Of a DNA stretch of 64,000 nucleotides, positions 9,601-22,898 are shown one piece after another. Position 1 is the stretch's first letter. Every line of letters starts with the position of its first letter. Below the pieces are notes generated by a model. The model saw only the letters and a program-made list of their open reading frames with translations, had not been told where the DNA came from and did not search any database. Position numbers and translations under genes: made by a program. Source of the stretch: Calliopsis andreniformis (Eukaryota; Arthropoda; Insecta; Hymenoptera; Andrenidae); NCBI RefSeq assembly GCF_051401765.1, contig NW_027480468.1:992001-1056000 (forward strand). The letters run 5' to 3'.

Positions 9601-12600
9601 TCCTGAATTCTCAATCCTCAATCCTCAATCCTCAGACCTCAAACATCTATACTCAATCCTCAATCCTCAATCCTCAATCCTCAATCTTCAATCCTCAATA
9701 CCCAATACTCAATCTTCAATCCTCAATCCTCAAACCTCAATTCTCAAACCTCAATCCTCAATCCTCAGCCCTCAGTCCTCAAAGCTCATTCCTCAACCCT
9801 CAGCCCTCATCCTCAATCCTCAATCCTCAATCCTCAATTCTCAATCTTCAATCCTCAATACTCAATCTTCAATCCTCAATCCTCAGTCGTCAAACCTCAA
9901 TTCCGAATCCTCAATCCTGAATCCTCAATCTTCGGCCCTCAGTCCTCAACAATCAGTTGTCAATCCTCAATCCTCAATAAATATCCTCAGTTCAGAGATT
10001 TCAATACGCAATACTCAATCTGCAATCTTCAAATCTCTATCCACAAACATCAATTCTCATCACTCAACCCTCAACACTCAGTCCCCAACCCTCAATCTTC
10101 AATCCTCAATCCTCAACACTCAGTCCCCAGTCCTCAATCTTCAATCCTCAATCCTCAATACTCAACCCTCAATCTTCAATCCTCAATACTCAATCTTCAA
10201 TCCTCAATCCTCAATCCTCAATCCTCAATCCTCAATCCCCAATCTTCAATCCTCAATACCCGATCCTCAATCTTCAATCCTCAACCCACAATCCTCAATC
10301 TTCAATATTCAATCCTCAATAACCAATCCTCAATCTTCAATCCTCAATCCTCAATCCTCAATTCTCGATCCTCAATCCTCAATCCTCAATCGTCAATTCT
10401 CAATCCTCAATCCGCAGTCCTCAGTCCTCAATACACAATCTTCAATCCTCAATCCTCAATCCTCAATCCTTAATCCTCATTCTTCAATCCTCAATACCCA
10501 ATCCTCAATCTCGAATCCTCAATCCTCAATCCTCAATTCTCAATCCTCAACCCTCAGCCCTCATCGTCAATCCTCAACCCTCAATCCCCAATCCTCAATC
10601 TTCAATCAGCAATATACAATCTTCAGTCCTCAATCCCCAATACTCAATCCGCAATCCTCAATCCTCAATGTTCAATCCGCGGTACCCAATCCTCAATGTT
10701 CAACACTCAATACTCAATCCTCAATCCTCAATCTTCAATACTCAATCCTCAATCCTCAATCCTCAATCCTCAGTCCCCAAACCTCAATCCTCAATCTTCA
10801 ATCCTCAATACTCAATCTTCAATCCTCAATCCTCAATACTCAATCCTCAATCCTCAATCCTCAATCGTCAGCCGTCAATCTTCAATACTCAACCTTCAAT
10901 CCTCAATCCTCAATCCTCAATCCTCATTCTTCAGTCCTCAATACCCAATCCTCAATCTTCAATACTCAATCCTCAATCCTCAACTCTCAATCCTCAATCC
11001 TCAGTCCTCAGTCCTCAAACCTCAATCCTCAACCCTCAGCCCTCATCCTCAGTCCTCAGTCCTCAATCCTCAATCCTCAATCCTCAACCTTCAATCCACA
11101 ATACTCAATCTTCAATCCTCAGTCCTCAGTCCTCAAACCTCAATTCTGAATCCTCAATCCTGAACCCTCAATCCTCGATCCTCAATCCTCAATCCTCAAT
11201 CGTCAATCTCCAATCCTGAATACTCAATCTACAATTCTCAATCCTCAATCCTCATCCTTCAATCCTCAATACCCAATCCTCAATCTTCAATCCTCAATCC
11301 TCAATCCTGAATTCTCAATCCTCGATGCTCAGTCCTCAGTCCTCAAACCTCAATCCTCAACCCTCAGCCCTCATCCTCAATCCTCAATCCTCAATCCTCA
11401 ATCCTCAATCTTCAATCCTCAATACTCAAACTTCAATCCTCAATCCTCAATACGCAATCCTCAATCTTCAATCCTCAATCCTCAATCCTCAACTCTCGAT
11501 TCTCAATCCTCAATCCTCAATCCTCAATTCTCAATCCTCAATCCCCAGTCCTCAGTCCTCAATACACAATCCTCAATCCTCAATCCTCAATCCTCAATCC
11601 TCAATCCTCATTCTTCAATCCTCAATCCTCAATCCTCAATTCTCAATCCTCAATCCTCAATCCTCAATCCTCAATCCTCAATCCTCAATCCTCAGTCCTC
11701 TATCGTCAGTCTTCATTCCTCAATGCTCAATCTTCAATCCTCAATCCTCAATCCTCAATCCTCAGTCCTCAGTCCTCAAATCTCAATCCTCAACCCTCAG
11801 CCCTCATCCTCAATCCTCAATCCTCAATCTTCAGTCCACAATCCTCACTTCTCAATCCTAAATCCTCAATCCTCAGACCTCAAACATCAATACTCAACCC
11901 TCAGTCCTCGTCCTCAATGCACAACCCTCAATCCTGAATCCTCAATCTTCAATCATCAATATTCATTCTTCAATCCTCAATCCTCAATCCTCAATCCTCA
12001 ATCCTCAACCGTCAATGTTCAATCCGCAATACCCAATCCTCAATCTTCAATCCTCAATCCTCAATCCTCAATCCTCAATCCTCAATGCTCAGCCCGCAAA
12101 CCTCAATCCTGAATCCCCAATCCTTAATCCTCAATCTTCAGCCCTCAGTCCTCAACAATCAGTTGTCAATCCTCAATCCTCAATAGAATATCATCAATTC
12201 ACAGCTTTCAATACTCAATACTCAACCTGCAATCTTCAAATCTCTATCCACAAACATCAATTCTCATCACTCAACCCTCAACACTCAGTCCCCAATCCTC
12301 AACCTTCAATCCTCAATCCTCAACACTCAGTCCCCAACCCTCAATCTTCAACCCTCAACACTCAATCTTCAATCCTCTATCCTCAATCCTCGATCCTCAA
12401 TCCTCAATCCTCAACCCGCAGCCCTGATACTCAATCCTCAATCCTCAATCCTCAATCCTCAATGTTCAACCCGCGATACCCAATCCTCAATGTTCAATCC
12501 TCAATACTCAATCCTCAATCCTCAATCCTCCATCCTCAATCCTCAATCCTCAATCCTCAATCCCCAATCTTCAATCCTCAATTCCCGATCCTCAACCTTC

Positions 12601-13616
12601 AATCCTCAATCCTCAATTCTCAATCCTCAATCTTCAATCCTCAATAACCAATCCTCAATCTTCAATCCTCAATCCTCAATCCTCAATTCTCGATCCTCAA
12701 TCCTCAATCCTCAATCGTCAATTCTCAATCCTCAATCCTCAGTCCTCAGTCCTCAATACACAATCTTCAATCCTCAATCCTCAATCCTCAATCCTCAATC
12801 CTCATTCTTCAATCCTCAATACCCAATCCTCAATCTTCAATCCTCAGTCCTCAATCCTCAATACTCAATCCTCAATCCTCAGTCATCAAACCTCAATCCT
12901 GAGTCCTCAATCCTGAATCCTCAATCTTGGGCCCTCAGTCCTCAACAATCAGTAGTCAATCCTCAATCCTCAATAGAATATCCTCAGTTCAGAGTTTTCA
13001 ATACGCAATACTCAATCTGCAATCTTCAAATCTCTATCCACAAACATCAATTCTCATCACTCAACCCTCAACACACAGTCCCCAATCCTCAATCATCAAT
13101 TCTCAATCCTCAGTCCTCAATCCTCAATCCTCAATCTTCAATCCTCAATACTCAATCTTCAATCCTCAATCCTCAATCCTCAACCCTCAATCTTCATTCC
13201 TCAATCCTCAATCCTCAATCCTCAATCCTCATTCTTCAATCCTCAATACCCAATCCTCAATCTTCAATCCTCAATCCTCAATACCCAATTCTCAATATTC
13301 AATCCTCAGTACCGAATCCTCAATCCTCAATCCTGAATCCTCAATCCTGAATTCTCAATCCTCAATCCTCAGTTCTCAGTCCTCAATCCTCAATCCTCAA
13401 CCCTCAGCCCTCATCCTCAATCCTCAATCCTCAATCCTCAATCCTCAATCTTCAATCCTCAATACTCTAACTTCAATCCTCAATCCTCAATACTCAATCC
13501 TCTATCCTCAATCCTCAATCGTCAGACTTCAATCCTCAATACTCAATCTTCAATCCTCAAACCTCAATCCTCAATCCTCAATCCTCAATCCTCAATCCTC
13601 AATCTTCAATCCTCAA
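9601..13616 (+). repeat. 4016-bp tandem unit, copy 2
   Basis: Directly adjoins copy 1. It ends at 13616, after which the sequence runs on as TACCCAATCC, the continuation of block A2, while copy 1 is followed by TCCTGAATTC. It carries anchors d, K1 and K2 at 10039, 12246 and 13036. Confidence 0.93.
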
Positions 13617-14381
13617 TACCCAATCCTCAATCTTCAATCCTCAATCCTCAATCCTCAATTCTCAATTCTCAATCCTCAATCCTCAATCCTCAGCCCTCAG
13701 TCCTCAAACTTCAATCCTCAACCCTCAGCCCTCATCCTCAATCCTCAATCCTCAATCCTCAATCGTCAATCTTCAATCCTCAATACTCAATGTTCAATCC
13801 TCAATCCTCCGTCGTCAAACCTCAATTCCGAATCCTCAATCCTGAATCCTCAATCTTCGGCCCTCAGTCCTCAACAATCAGTTGTCAATCCCCAATCATC
13901 AATAGAATATCTTCAGCTCACAGTTTTCAATACTCACTACTCAATCTGCAATCTTCAAATCTCTATCCACAAACATCAATTCTCATCACTCAAGCCTCAA
14001 CGCTCAGTCCCAAATCCGCAATCTTCAATCCTCAATCCTCATTCCTCAATCCTCAATCCTTAATCTTCCATCCTCAATACTCAATCTTCAATCCTCAACC
14101 CTCAATCCTCAATCCTCAATCTTAATTCCTCAATCCTCAATCCTCAACCCTCTATCCTCATTCTTCAATCCTCAATACCCAATCCTCAATCTTCAATCCT
14201 CAATCCTCAATCCTCAATTCTCAATCCTCAATCCTCAGTCCTCAGTCCTCAAACCTCAATTCTGAATCCTCAATCATGAATCCTCAATCTTCAATCCTCA
14301 ATCCCCAATACTCAATCTTCAATCCTCAATCCTCAATTCTCAATCCTCAATCCTCAATTCTCAATCCTCAATCCTCAATCC
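13586..14381 (+). repeat. Block A2, second copy
   Basis: Matches 950-1745, with the type a anchor at 13965. One single-heptamer loss and one single-heptamer gain cancel out. At 14381 it switches to a copy of 303-602 while the left copy continues with CGTTAGTC. Confidence 0.85.
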
Positions 14382-14399
14382 TCAATCCTCAATCCTCAA

Positions 14400-14699
14400 T
14401 CTTCAATACTCAATCCTCAATCCTCAATCCTCAATCCTCAGTCCCCAAACCTCAATCCTCAATCTTCAATCCTCAATACTCAATCTTCAATCCTCAATCC
14501 TCAATACTCAATCCTCAATCCTCAGTCCTCAATCGTCAGCCTTCAATCTTCAATAATCAACCTTCAATCCTCAATCCTCAATCCTCAATCCTCATTCTTC
14601 AATCCTCAATACCCAATCCTCAATCTTCAATCCTCAATCCTCAATCCTCAACTCTCAATCCTCAATCCTCAGTCCTCAGTCCTCAAACCTCAATCCTCA
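14400..14699 (+). repeat. Partial copy of block A1
   Basis: Matches 303-602 at offset 14097, with CTCAATCGTCAGCC at 14528 and TCAACTCTCA at 14648. One visible change is CAATAATCAACC near 14552 against CAATACTCAACC. Confidence 0.82.
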
Positions 14700-14732
14700 A
14701 CCCTCAGCCCTCATCCTCAGTCCTCAATCCTC

Positions 14733-15707
14733 ATTCTTCAATCCTCAATACCCAATCCTCAATCTTCAATCCTCAATCCTCAATCCTCAATACTCAATCC
14801 TCAATCCTCAGTCATCAAACCTCAATCCTGAGTCCTCAATCCTGAATCCTCAATCTTGGACCCTCAGTCCTCAACAATCAGTAGTCAATCCTCAATCCTC
14901 AATAGAATATCCTCAGTTCAGACTTTTCAATACGCAATACTCAATCTGCAATCTTCAAATCTCTATCCACAAACATCAATTCTCATCACTCAACCCTCAA
15001 CACACAGTCCCCAATCCTAAATCATCAATTCTCAATTCTCAGTCCTCAATCCTCAATCCTCAATCTTCAATCCTCAATACTCAATCTTCAATCCTCAATC
15101 CTCAATCCTCAACCCTCAATCTTCATTCCTCAATCCTCAATCCTCAATCCTCAATCCTCATTCTTCAATCCTCAATACCCAATCCTCAATCTTCAATCCT
15201 CAATCCTCAATACCCAATTCTCAATATTCAATCCTCAGTACCGAATCCTCAATCCTCAATCCTGAATCCTCAATCCTGAATTCTCAATCCTCAATCCTCA
15301 GTTCTCAGTCCTCAATCCTCAATCCTCAACCCTCAGCCCTCATCCTCAATCCTCAATCCTCAATCCTCAATCCTCAATCTTCAATCCTCAATACTCTAAC
15401 TTCAATCCTCAATCCTCAATACTCAATCCTCTATCCTCAATCCTCAATCGTCAGACTTCAATCCTCAATACTCAATCTTCAATCCTCAAACCTCAATCCT
15501 CAATCCTCAATCCTCAATCCTCAATCCTCAATCATCAGTCTTCAATCCTCAATACTCAATCTTCAATGCTCAATCCTCAATCCTCAATCCTCAGTCCTCA
15601 TTCTTCAATCCTCAATATCCAATCTTCAATCTTCAATCATCAATCCTCAATCCTCGATTCTCAATCCTCAATCCTCAATCTTCAATCCTCAATCCTCAAT
15701 CCTCAAT
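14733..15707 (+). repeat. K2 right-flank block
   Basis: Matches the K2 anchor and its right flank at 8788 onward (offset 5945, shared mark CAGTACCGAATCC), and also 37471-38445 (offset 22738) and 62405-63379. The K2 here reads TTGGACCCT and lacks its usual K1 partner: A1-type sequence sits where K1 would be. Confidence 0.85.
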
Positions 15708-15886
15708 ACTCAATCCTCAATCCTCAACTTTCAAGCCTCAATGCTCAATCTGCAATCCTCCATCCTCAATACCTCAATCCTCAATCCTCATCCTTCAATC
15801 CTCAGTTCCGAATCCTCAATCTTCAATCCTGAATCCTCAATCCTCAATTCTCAATCCTGAATCCTCAATCCTGAGCCCTCGATCTT

Positions 15887-16040
15887 CAGCCCTCAGTCCT
15901 CAACAATCAGTTGTCAATCCCCAATCCTCAATAGAATATCCTCAATTCACAGTTTTCAATACTCATTACTCAATCTGCAATCTTCAGATCTCTATCCACA
16001 AACATCAATTCTCATCACTCAACCCTCAATACTCAGTCCC
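15887..16040 (+). repeat. Anchor, type e (8 copies)
   Basis: Type mark: AATACTCATTACTC and CTTCAGATCTCTATCC. Core positions 15994, 18691, 28095, 34474, 38732, 50767, 59408 and 63666. At 34474 and 50767 there is a shared ATATGCTCAATTC change, so those two are close relatives. Confidence 0.92.
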
Positions 16041-16585
16041 AAATCCTCAAGCTTCAAACCTAAATCCTCAATCCTCAATCATCAATCCTCAATCTTCAAT
16101 CCTCAATACTCAATCTTCAATCCTCAGCCCTCAATCCTCAATCCTCAATCACCAATTCTCAATCCTCAATCCTCAATCCTCAATCGTCAATCTTCAATCC
16201 TCAATCCTCAATCCTCAATCCTCAGTCCCCAAACCTCAATCCTCAATCTTCAATCCTCAATCCTCAATCCCCAATCCTCAATCTTCATTCCTCAATCCTC
16301 AATCCTCAATCCTCAATCCTCATTTTTCAATCCTCAATACACAATCCTCAATCCTCAATACCCAATCTTCAATCCTCAATCATCAATCCTCAATCCTCAA
16401 TTCTCAATCCTCAATCCTCAGTCCTCAGTCCTCAAACCTCAATCCTCAACCTTCAGCCCTCATCCTCAATCCTCAATCCTCAATCCTCAATCCTCAATCT
16501 TCAAACCTCAATACTCAATCTTCAATCCTCAATCCTCAGTCCTCAATCCTCAATTCTGAATCCTCAATCCTGAATCCTCAATCTT

Positions 16586-16739
16586 CGCCCCTCAGTCCTC
16601 AACAATCAGTTGTCAATCCTCAATTCTCTATAGAATATCCTCAATTCACAGATTTCAATACTCAATACTCAACCTGCAATCTTCAAACCTCCATCCACAA
16701 ACATCAATTCTCATCATTCAACCCTCAACACTCAGTCCC
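16586..16739 (+). repeat. Anchor, type f (7 copies)
   Basis: Type mark: TTCTCTATAGAATATCC, CTTCAAACCTCCATCC and TCATCATTCAACCC. Core positions 16693, 19390, 28794, 35173, 39424, 51466 and 60107. Each lies 699 bp after an e anchor, except 39424 (692 bp, one heptamer fewer). This copy alone reads CTTCGCCCCTCAG where the others have CTTCGGCCCTCAG. Confidence 0.92.
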
Positions 16740-17711
16740 CAATATTCAATCCTCAATCGTCAATCCTCAATCCTCAATCGTCAACCTTCAATCCTCAATA
16801 CACAATATTCAATCCTCATTCCTCAATCCTCAATCCACAATCCTCATTCTTCCATTCTCAATACCCAATGCTCAATCTTCAATCCTCAATCCTCAATCCT
16901 CGATTCTCAATCCTCAATCCTCAGTCCTCAGTCCTCAAACCTCAATCCTCAACCCTCGGCCCTCATCGTCAATCCTCAATCCTCAATCCTCAATCCTCGA
17001 TATTCAATCCTCAATACTCGATCTTCAATCCTCAATCCTCAATTCTCAATCCTCAACCGCCAATCCTCAATCCTCAAGCCTCAATCCTCAATCCTCAATC
17101 GTCAGTCTTCAATCTTCAATACTCAATCTTCAATCCTCAATCCTCAATCCTCAATCCTCAATCCTCATTCTTCAATCATCAATACCCAATCCTCAATCTT
17201 TAATCCTCAAACCTCAATCCTCAATTCTCAATCCTCAATCCTCAGTCCTCAGTCCTCAAACCTCAATCCTCAACCCTCAGCCCTCATCCTCAATCCTCAA
17301 TCCTCAATCCTCAATCCTCAATCTTCAATCCTCAATACTCAAACTTCAATCCACAATCCTCAATACTCAATCCTCAATCCTCAATCCTCCATCGTCAGCC
17401 TTCAATCCTCAATACTCAATCTTCAATCCCCAATCCTCAATACCCAATCTTCAATCTTCAATCATCAATCCTCAATCCTCGATTCTCAATCCTCAATCCT
17501 CAGTCCTCAGTCCTCAAACCTCAATCCTCAACCCTCAGCCCTCATCCTCAATCCTCAATCCTGAATCTTCAATCCTCAATCCTCAAACCTCAATACTCAA
17601 TCTTCAATCCTCAATCCTCAGTCCTCAAACCTAAATTCTGAATCCTCAATCCTGAATCCTCAATCTTCAATCCTCAATCCCCAATCCTCAATCTTCAATC
17701 CTCAATCCTCA

Positions 17712-18404
17712 ATCCTCAATACTCAATCCTCAATCCTCAATCCTCAGCCCTCAAACCTCAATCCTGAATCCTCAATCCTGAATCCTCAATCTTCAGCCCT
17801 CAGTCGTCAACAATCAGTTGTCAATCCTCAATCCTCAATAAATATCCTCAGTTCAGAGATTTCAATACGCAATACTCAATCTGCAATCTTCAAATCTCTA
17901 TCCACAAACATCAATTCTCATCACTCAACCCTCAACACTCAGTCCCCAACCCTCAATCTTCAATCCTCAATCCTCAACACTCAGTCCCCAGTCCTCAATC
18001 TTCAATCCTCAATCCTCAATACTCAACCCTCAATCTTCAATCCTCAATACTCAATCTTCAATCCTCAATCCTCAATTCTCAATCATCAATACTCAATTCT
18101 CAATCGTCAATCCACAATCACGAATCCTCAATCTTCAATCCTCAATCCTCAATCCTCATTCCTCAATCCTCAATCTTCAATCCTCAATACTCAATCTTCA
18201 ATCCTCAATCCTCAATCCTCAATCCCCAATCCTCAATCCTCAATCCCCAATCTTCATTCCTCAATACTCATTCTTCAATCCTGGATCCTCAGACCTCAAA
18301 CATCAATACTCAACCCACAGTCCTCGTCCTCAATCCTCAACCCTCAATCCTCAATCCTCATCCATCAATCATCAATATACAATCTTCAGTCCTCAATCCT
18401 CAAA
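17712..18404 (+). repeat. Link between e-f blocks, with anchor d
   Basis: The first ~110 bp match 22660-22760, the lead-in to a g anchor. It then changes to a type d anchor (17900) and its right flank, matching 27244-27808, 45048-45612 and 58557-59121. A D module starts at 18291 after CTGGATCCTC. Confidence 0.83.
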
Positions 18405-20408
18405 ACTCAATCCTCAATCCTCAACTTTCAAGCCTCAATGCTCAATCTGCAATCCTCCATCCTCAATACCTCAATCCTCAATCCTCATCCTTCAATCCTC
18501 AGTTCCGAATCCTCAATCTTCAATCCTGAATCCTCAATCCTCAATTCTCAATCCTGAATCCTCAATCCTGAGTCCTCGATATTCAGCCCTCAGTCCTCAA
18601 CAATCAGTTGTCAATCCCCAATCCTCAATAGAATATCCTCAATTCACAGTTTTCAATACTCATTACTCAATCTGCAATCTTCAGATCTCTATCCACAAAC
18701 ATCAATTCTCATCACTCAACCCTCAATACTCAGTCCCAAATCCTCAAGCTTCAAACCTAAATCCTCAATCCTCAATCATCAATCCTCAATCTTCAATCCT
18801 CAATACTCAATCTTCAATCCTCAGCCCTCAATCCTCAATCCTCAATCACCAATTCTCAATCCTCAATCCTCAATCCTCAATCGTCAATCTTCAATCCTCA
18901 ATCCTCAATCCTCAATCCTCAGTCCCCAAACCTCAATCCTCAATCTTCAATCCTCAATCCTCAATCCCCAATCCTCAATCTTCATTCCTCAATCCTCAAT
19001 CCTCAATCCTCAATCCTCATTTTTCAATCCTCAATACACAATCCTCAATCCTCAATACCCAATCTTCAATCCTCAATCATCAATCCTCAATCCTCAATTC
19101 TCAATCCTCAATCCTCAGTCCTCAGTCCTCAAACCTCAATCCTCAACCTTCAGCCCTCATCCTCAATCCTCAATCCTCAATCCTCAATCCTCAATCTTCA
19201 AACCTCAATACTCAATCTTCAATCCTCAGTCCTCAGTCCTCAATCCTCAATTCTGAATCCTCAATCCTGAATCCTCAATCTTCGGCCCTCAGTCCTCAAC
19301 AATCAGTTGTCAATCCTCAATTCTCTATAGAATATCCTCAATTCACAGATTTCAATACTCAATACTCAACCTGCAATCTTCAAACCTCCATCCACAAACA
19401 TCAATTCTCATCATTCAACCCTCAACACTCAGTCCCCAATATTCAATCCTCAATCGTCAATCCTCAATCCTCAATCGTCAACCTTCAATCCTCAATACTC
19501 AATATTCAATCCTCATTCCTCAATCCTCAATCCACAATCCTCATTCTTCTATTCTCAATACCCAATGCTCAATCTTCAATCCTCAATCCTCAATCCTCGA
19601 TTCTCAATCCTCAATCCTCAGTCCTCAGTCCTCAAACCTCAACCCTCAACCCTCGGCCCTCATCGTCAATCCTCAATCCTCAATCCTCAATCCTCGATAT
19701 TCAATCCTCAATACTCGATCTTCAATCCTCAATCCTCAATTCTCAATCCTCAACCGCCAATCCTCAATCCTCAAGCCTCAATCCTCAATCCTCAATCGTC
19801 AGTCTTCAATCTTCAATACTCAATCTTCAATCCTCAATCCTCAATCCTCAATCCTCAATCCTCATTCTTCAATCATCAATACCCAATCCTCAATCTTTAA
19901 TCCTCAAACCTCAATCCTCAATTCTCAATCCTCAATCCTCAGTCCTCAGTCCTCAAACCTCAATCCTCAACCCTCAGCCCTCATCCTCAATCCTCAATCC
20001 TCAATCCTCAATCCTCAATCTTCAATCCTCAATACTCAAACTTCAATCCACAATCCTCAATACTCAATCCTCAATCCTCAATCCTCCATCGTCAGCCTTC
20101 AATCCTCAATACTCAATCTTCAATCCCCAATCCTCAATACCCAATCTTCAATCTTCAATCATCAATCCTCAATCCTCGATTCTCAATCCTCAATCCTCAG
20201 TCCTCAGTCCTCAAACCTCAATCCTCAACCCTCAGCCCTCATCCTCAATCCTCAATCCTGAATCTTCAATCCTCAATCCTCAAACCTCAATACTCAATCT
20301 TCAATCCTCAATCCTCAGTCCTCAAACCTAAATTCTGAATCCTCAATCCTGAATCCTCAATCTTCAATCCTCAATCCCCAATCCTCAATCTTCAATCCTC
20401 AATCCTCT
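18405..20408 (+). repeat. e-f block, copy 2
   Basis: Offset 2697 from copy 1. Anchors at 18691 (e) and 19390 (f). It ends where CTCTACACTCAGTCC starts near 20405. Confidence 0.9.
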
Positions 20409-22898
20409 ACACTCAGTCCCCAATCCTCAATCTTCATTCCTCAATACTCAATCTTCAATCCTCAATCCTCAATACTCGATCCTCAATCCTCAATCCTCAA
20501 TCGTCAATCTCCAATCCTGAATACTCAATCTTCAATCCTCAATCCTCAATCCTCAATCTTCAATCATCAATATTCATTCTTCAATCCTCAATCCTCAATC
20601 CTCAATCCTCAATCCTCAACCGTCAATGTTCAATCCGCAATACCCAATCCTCAATCTTCAATCCTCAATCCTCAATCCTCAATCCTCAATCCTCAATGCT
20701 CAGCCCGCAAACCTCAATCCTGAATCCCCAATCCTGAATCCTCAATCTTCAGCCCTCAGTCCTCAACAATCAGTTGTCAATCCTCAATCCTCAATAGAAT
20801 ATCATCAATTCGCAGCTTTCAATACTCAATACTCAACCTGCAATCTTCAAATCGCTATCCACAAACATCAATTCTCATCACTCAACCCTCAACACTCAGT
20901 CCCCAATCCTCAACCTTCAATCCTCAATCCTCAACACTCAGTCCCCAACCCTCAATCATCAACCCTCAATACTCAATCTTCAATCCTCTATCCTCAATCC
21001 TCGATCCTCAATCCTCAATCCTCAACCCGCAGGCCTCATACTCAATCCTCAATCCTCAATCCTCAATCCTCAATGTTCAATCCGCGATACCCAATCCTCA
21101 ATGTTCAATCCTCAATACTCAATCCTCAATCCTCAATCCTCAATCCTCAATCCTCAATCCTCAATCCCCAATCTTCAATCCTCAATTCCCGATCCTCAAC
21201 CTTCAATCCTCAATCCTCAATTCTCAATCCTCAATCTTCAATCCTCAATAACCAATCCTCAATCTTCAATCCTCAATCCTCAATCCTCAATTCTCGATCC
21301 TCAATCCTCAATCCTCAATCGTCAATTCTCAATCCTCAATCCTCAGTCCTCAGTCCTCAATACACAATCTTCAATCCTCAATCCTCAATCCTCAATCCTC
21401 AATCCTCAATCCTCATTCTTCAATCCTCAATACCCAGTCATCAATCTTCAATCCTCAATCCTCAATCCTCAATACTCAATCCTCAATCCTCAGTCATCAA
21501 ACCTCAATCCTGAGTCCTCAATCCTGAATCCTCAATCTTGGGCCCTCAGTCCTCAACAATCAGTAGTCAATCCTCAATCCTCAATAGAATATCCTCAGTT
21601 CAGAGTTTTCAATACGCAATACTCAATCTGCAATCTTCAAATCTCTATCCACAAACATCAATTCTCATCACTCAACCCTCAACACACAGTCCCCAATCCT
21701 CAATCATCAATCCTCAATCCTCAATCGTCAACCTTCAATCCTCAATACTCAATATTCAATCCTCATTCCTCAATCCTCAATCCACAATCCTCATTCTTCC
21801 ATTCTCAATACCCAATGCTCAATCTTCAATCCTCAATCCTCAATCCTCGATTCTCAATCCTCAATCCTCAGTCCTCAGTCCTCAAACCTCAATCCTCAAC
21901 CCTCGGCCCTCATCGTCAATCCTCAATCCTCAATCATCAATCCTCGATATTCAATCCTCAATACTCGATCTTCAATCCTCAATCCTCAATTCTCAATCCT
22001 CAACCGCCAATCCTCAATCCTCAAGCCTCAATCCTCAATCCTCAATCGTCAGTCTTCAATCTTCAATACTCAATCTTCAATCCTCAATCCTCAATCCTCA
22101 ATCCTCAATCCTCATTCTTCAATCATCAATACCCAATCCTCAATCTTTAATCCTCAAACCTCAATCCTCAATTCTCAATCCTCAATCCTCAGTCCTCAGT
22201 CCTCAAACCTCAATCCTCAACCCTCAGCCCTCATCCTCAATCCTCAATCCTCAATCCTCAATCCTCAATCTTCAATCCTCAATACTCAAACTTCAATCCA
22301 CAATCCTCAATACTCAATCCTCAATCCTCAATCCTCCATCGTCAGCCTTCAATCCTCAATACTCAATCTTCAATCCCCAATCCTCAATACCCAATCTTCA
22401 ATCTTCAATCATCAATCCTCAATCCTCGATTCTCAATCCTCAATCCTCAGTCCTCAGTCCTCAAACCTCAATCCTCAACCCTCAGCCCTCATCCTCAATC
22501 CTCAATCCTGAATCTTCAATCCTCAATCCTCAAACCTCAATACTCAATCTTCAATCCTCAATCCTCAGTCCTCAAACCTAAATTCTGAATCCTCAATCCT
22601 GAATCCTCAATCTTCAATCCTCAATCCCCAATCCTCAATCTTCAATCCTCAATCCTCAATCCTCAATACTCAATCCTCAATCCTCAATCCTCAGCCCTCA
22701 AACCTCAATCCTGAATCCTCAATCCTGAATCCTCAATCTTCAGCCCTCAGTCGTCAACAATCAGTTGTCAATCCTCAATCCTCAATAGAATATCATCAAT
22801 TCACAGCTTTCAACACTCAATACTCAACGTGCAATCTTCAAATCTCTATTCACAAACATCAATTCTCATCACTCAACCCTCAACACTCAGTCTCCAAT
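20383..22898 (+). repeat. 2516-bp tandem unit, copy 1
   Basis: Starts in CCAATCCTCAATCTTC just before CCTCTACACT (20404) and repeats at offset 2516, where CCTCTACACT recurs at 22920. Contains K1 (20857), K2 (21647) and g (22848) anchors. It matches about 29790-32057 at offsets of 9404, 9390 and 9397, which differ by one or two heptamers. Confidence 0.9.
22741..22894 (+). repeat. Anchor, type g (8 copies)
   Basis: Type mark: CAGTCGTCAAC at the left, and CTCTATTCACAAAC in place of CTCTATCCACAAAC. Core positions 22848, 25678, 32685, 36388, 41065, 48978, 55350 and 61322. Two sub-forms exist. CAACACTCAATACTC lies 525 bp before a K1 (22848, 36388, 61322). CAACAGTCAGTTGTC occurs in the rest, which are followed by b or c. 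Confidence 0.92.

Larger units (their letters stand above)
15708..17711 (+). repeat. e-f block, copy 1 of 7
   Basis: About 2.0 kb, opening with CTCAACTTTCAAGCCTC and holding an e anchor, then an f anchor 699 bp on. Other full copies: 18405-20408, 27809-29812, 34188-36180, 38446-40440, 50481-52473 and 59122-61114. An eighth begins near 63380 and leaves the window. The right part without the e and f anchors also follows K2 at about 21711, 24228, 31108, 47401 and 53773. Confidence 0.9.
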
